Position numbers and translations under genes: made by a program. From Alnus glutinosa (Eukaryota; Streptophyta; Magnoliopsida; Fagales; Betulaceae), in NCBI RefSeq assembly GCF_958979055.1, contig NC_084897.1, positions 131,501 to 195,500 on the forward strand: DNA of 64,000 nt, in the 5' to 3' direction. Each line of letters opens with the position of its first letter. The stretch's first letter is position 1. The notes beneath the pieces are model-generated. The model was not told the DNA's origin. It saw nothing but the letters and a program-made list of their open reading frames with translations, and did no database searches. Of this stretch, positions 60,878 through 64,000 are shown piece after piece.

Positions 60878-61183
60878 GGACAGGACATCTCCACGACGTT
60901 CGTATGCTCGCAAAGCTTCACCACTCCAATCCTAGTAGTCCACGATTCGATCTCCTCTATCTTGACGCCATTTAAACGGATAATGATTCTTTACTATTAT
61001 CTCCTTTAATTTAAAAAAATTTGAACAAATAATTGTGAGATATTATTTATGATGTCTACATGATCGGATAAGTGATTGAACAGTCTAATTTTTATTTTAT
61101 CAGGTGAGTTTCATAAATTATCTCTCACAATCTGTTTAAATTATCACAAATTTAGACAAATAATTATAAAAGTATTTTATGAT

Positions 61184-61368
61184 AGAGAAATGATTCTTTA
61201 CCACCTAAATATACAACTTTTCACCACCTTGTCTATGTGGCAAAGTGGTCCCCCACTTTATTTTATTTTTTAAAAATAAAAAAAACTCTAAAGTTAGTAA
61301 GGGACCACCTTGCCACATAGACAAGGTGGTGAAAAGTTGTATATTTAGGTGGTAGTGAATCATTACTC
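61184..61368. mobile_element. Foldback MITE with 8-bp target duplication
   Basis: 185 bp made almost entirely of two arms. The left arm starts AGAGAAATGATTCTTTACCA. The right arm ends with the complement of GAGTAATGATTCACTACCAC. Between them AACTTTTCACCACCTTGTCT, ATGTGGCAA and GTGGTCCC are mirrored exactly. TTTATGAT flanks both sides (61176-61183 and 61369-61376). The near-identical arms suggest a fairly recent insertion. No ORF. Confidence 0.85.
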
Positions 61369-61376
61369 TTTATGAT

Positions 61377-62559
61377 ATATAAAAGTAAAAAAGAAAATGT
61401 CCATTTTAAAAACCATTATTCTAATTTATAAAGTAGGATTGGGTGCATGTCTAAAACAATCATTTTCATTCATGCATGATTAATGTTAATAGTGACTGGC
61501 GACGATTTTCTTGTTAATTTTGCTAATGGGATCAGCTAAAACAAAATTTAAAGGTCCAAAATAGTGGATAACAGATTAAGAAATATTTGGTTTCATTTTT
61601 TTACATATCTCTTATCTATTTCTGTATAAGAAATGTTTAAATCTACTATTGAATCTATTAGACTACACATGAATTTCACAGATTCAATGATATATTTGTA
61701 AAAAAGATATATAAATTTACTATTGAATATATGGGAACACACTCCAACTCCTCTACTTAGGCTACAACTCGGTTTCATGTTTATACCCAACATCTAGATC
61801 GATCGACTCGATCGGGTCAAACCCACCAACCAAAAGAATTCTACATCAACGCATTGACAATATTTGATGAATGTACCATATAGCAAATCATGCAATCCAA
61901 ATGTGACATCCTCCACGTCCTCAATGGCTCAACAATCATAAACTTAGAGGAGGAAACGGCAACAACAAAAAGCCCTTTGACAGCGTGTTGGGAATGTTGG
62001 CCACACATTCTCGCCGCTAAATCGACGGCTCCACCTAGACTGCGATCAAGTCTGGGTGGTGTCTAGTGACATAAGCGCCTCCTCTGATATAGGGCAAGAA
62101 TTTCATCTTGTTTCAAAAATGCTCTTATTACTGAGGGGGCCCCACTTGACATCGGGATTGTTAACAAACGGGCTTATTCAGGAACAATCTTACCGTCGAA
62201 CAAAAAGCTTTACCAGATGGCTCTTAGCAAGACGTGACGAAAATGTTTTACTGTCAGAACCAAGCATTAGGTTTTGACGAGTAAACTACTTTAAGCGGGA
62301 CATTCTATATCGTCGACATCAAGTGTACATGAGAACAACTAATATCTGGCAGTGGAAGTACAAAGTGAAATGGCTACCAACTGGGTCGATGAAGAGTGAG
62401 AAACAATTTATGGGCATGAGAGGGAAATTATCGGCGAGACTTTTAGTACCGCCAATAATTAATTAATTGGTCTATGATGTGACGACGAGATTGATTCTTT
62501 TACATCCATAACATATATCATATTAATATACCAAATCAAGAAGATTTAAGTAAGAAAGG
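61377..62559. other. Intergenic, no supported gene
   Basis: A 62.0-62.3 kb segment is somewhat less AT-rich and open for about 70 codons, but I recognise no domain in it. It may be transposon debris. Confidence 0.4.
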
Positions 62560-62985
62560 AAATGGACAACTACCAGATGTCGTTCAAGAAGGAAAGAAGA
62601 AACTATTGACATATTGTGATTTGGAAGATATTTTACATAATAACTTTTACTAAATTTCTTGATTCCCTTTCTAGAAGATTCTGATATTTAGATTGACGTA
62701 GTTGTCAAGAATTATCTTAGTTATTATATTTTCCCCTTGTTGTTTATTTCATTTCTTAGAAAATTTTACTCTTTAGTAGCTTTAGGATCTTTTCATATTT
62801 CGGCTTATGTAACTACCAAGTATTTCCATAGTTTGTTTCTTTTGTTTTATTTTCATTCCTAGAATATTTTATCCTTTTGTAGTTTTAGGATTTCATTATA
62901 AATTAGGAGCAATTGTAATAGAATAAACAGTTCAATTTTTGCCATCAATAATATTATCAATTTTCTCTATCAACGTGAGTTGATT
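62560..62985. repeat. LTR-like remnant
   Basis: Composition and order suit the 3' part of a Copia-type LTR: T-rich blocks with TTTAGGATTTCATTATAAAT, then GCAATTGTAATAGAATAAAC (polyadenylation-like) and TTTTCTCTATCAACGTGAG. No partner LTR or primer site is seen in the window. Confidence 0.35.
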
Positions 62986-63039
62986 TTGTGCATTGAGAAC
63001 TGATGTGGTCTTTTGTTTATCAAAATATATCAATAATAA

Positions 63040-64000
63040 AATTACCACTCACAATAGTACGAATCTTTGTAGGATAGGGATATATTGAGGGTGTCGAACC
63101 TCAATGACTGCATAAGTGTTACTATCAAACTTTTCGAAATTAAATATAACTTAATTTAAAAGATGTTTGATTTGATTTTTGTTTTCTAAAAATAAATACA
63201 TAAATGTAAAGAGAATAGGGATGAGAGAAAGAATATGAGGTTGATTTCACCACTCACCATATAACAATGGTTAATCATATATTAATAAGGAAAATTCATA
63301 CTATGCATGATATAAGGCTCGTCTCACTCGAGTAGTCAAGAAAATACCATCATTAAATAATAAGTATAACCCATTTTTGGTTGGTATGGACCGTCCACCT
63401 AATCACTAAGATGCGATACAACTCGTCTTCCTTAAGTATGGATTAGCTACGTCTTTAATAGGATACACACAATTAATGGAATAGTATAATCCATCTTCGG
63501 TTGGTACGAACTATCTATTTAAATTACACTAAACTAAGGTGTAGTACAATTCGTCTTCCCTAGGCATGGCCTATCTAACCCTCTTGATCATATATCAATT
63601 AAAACCGTTGTATAACAATCATTCACATAATCACAGAAAATATGAAGGATTGAGTTCAATCAATATAAAAGACTTTCTAAGACAAGATAAGAAATTCATA
63701 ATGATTGAATATAAACATTAAGATTAATTCTCACAGTTATACAACCATTATGCATATAGAAAATCCTAAATTAAAATACAAGTAAACCATTTTTGCTTGG
63801 AAAAGGCTACATGAACACCCTATTACGAATTTAGCCGCTCATTGTGGTGCTATGATGGCCTCATATCATGTTCTTCTCCTCTTCAACTTGTCAAGCCTCC
63901 AAAAAAAAATTTCTGTCTAAAGCTAAGCAAACATTCTTTTGAAGCTTAGCGATCTATTTATATGTAGCAAACAAGCCCCAGAAGCCTTAGAAATCCAGAA
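63040..64000. repeat. Structured tandem-repeat element running off the window
   Basis: A header CACAATAGTACGAATC with GGGTGTCGAACCTCAATGA at 63048-63106 is followed by two diverged units of about 120 bp (63361-63480 and 63481-63600), each with TATAAYCCATYTTYGGTTGGTA and ACAAYTCGTCTTCCYTA half-units. Half-units also resemble each other, so the basic period may be about 60 bp. No ORF. The header resembles that inside the hAT-like element near 24960. Confidence 0.5.

Overview
The window is nuclear DNA from a flowering plant, most likely a woody eudicot. Genes are split by GT-AG introns, and the proteins are plant-type families: a pectin acetylesterase, a DUF1685 protein, an R2R3-MYB of the MYB61 type, a CHMP7-type SNF7 protein, a PLS-class pentatricopeptide protein and a phytochrome-interacting bHLH. 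The gaps are AT-rich, full of (TA)n and (GA)n tracts and transposon debris. There are no operons or CRISPR arrays, and I found no rRNA or tRNA gene. The species cannot be fixed from the sequence alone.

Layout. 1-220 is the last exon of a COQ8-type ABC1 kinase (+). 1987-6999 is a 12-exon pectin acetylesterase (+). 8974-10023 is a two-exon DUF1685 gene (-). 10.4-18.3 kb is intergenic and holds a double foldback (11.07-11.57 kb), a hAT-like element with an 8-bp target duplication (15.03-15.58 kb) and several minor repeats. 18360-19894 is a three-exon MYB61-like gene (-). 20-46.9 kb is a gene-poor transposon region. It holds a 2-kb hAT-like element with captured cargo (24.88-26.92 kb), a Copia/Sirevirus-like LTR element (28.33-33.80 kb) inserted into an older repeat, a second uninterrupted copy of that repeat (41.62-42.44 kb), and a broken LINE tail with an RNase H domain (42.95-43.74 kb). 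46911-53103 is a seven-exon CHMP7 gene (+) whose third intron carries a 3.6-kb insertion with a perfect 5-bp duplication. 53814-56153 is an intronless PPR gene (+). 58306-60552 is a six-exon PIF3-like bHLH gene (-). 61-64 kb has a young-looking foldback MITE, an LTR-like remnant and a structured tandem repeat running off the edge.

The genes do not form a pathway. They cover ubiquinone biosynthesis, pectin de-acetylation, secondary-wall/carbon transcriptional control, ESCRT membrane remodelling, organelle RNA processing and light signalling, and are neighbours by position only. I found no convincing new enzymatic system. The less ordinary content is in the mobile DNA: nested insertions with readable target duplications, an empty-site paralogue that explains one mutated duplication, three TRIM-like elements with LTR/primer-site architecture, and several unrelated elements that each carry clusters of CpG-rich self-complementary motifs. 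In the genes, the points to check are the unusual N-terminus and basic region of the PIF3-like protein and a possible alternative 3' exon of the pectin acetylesterase.
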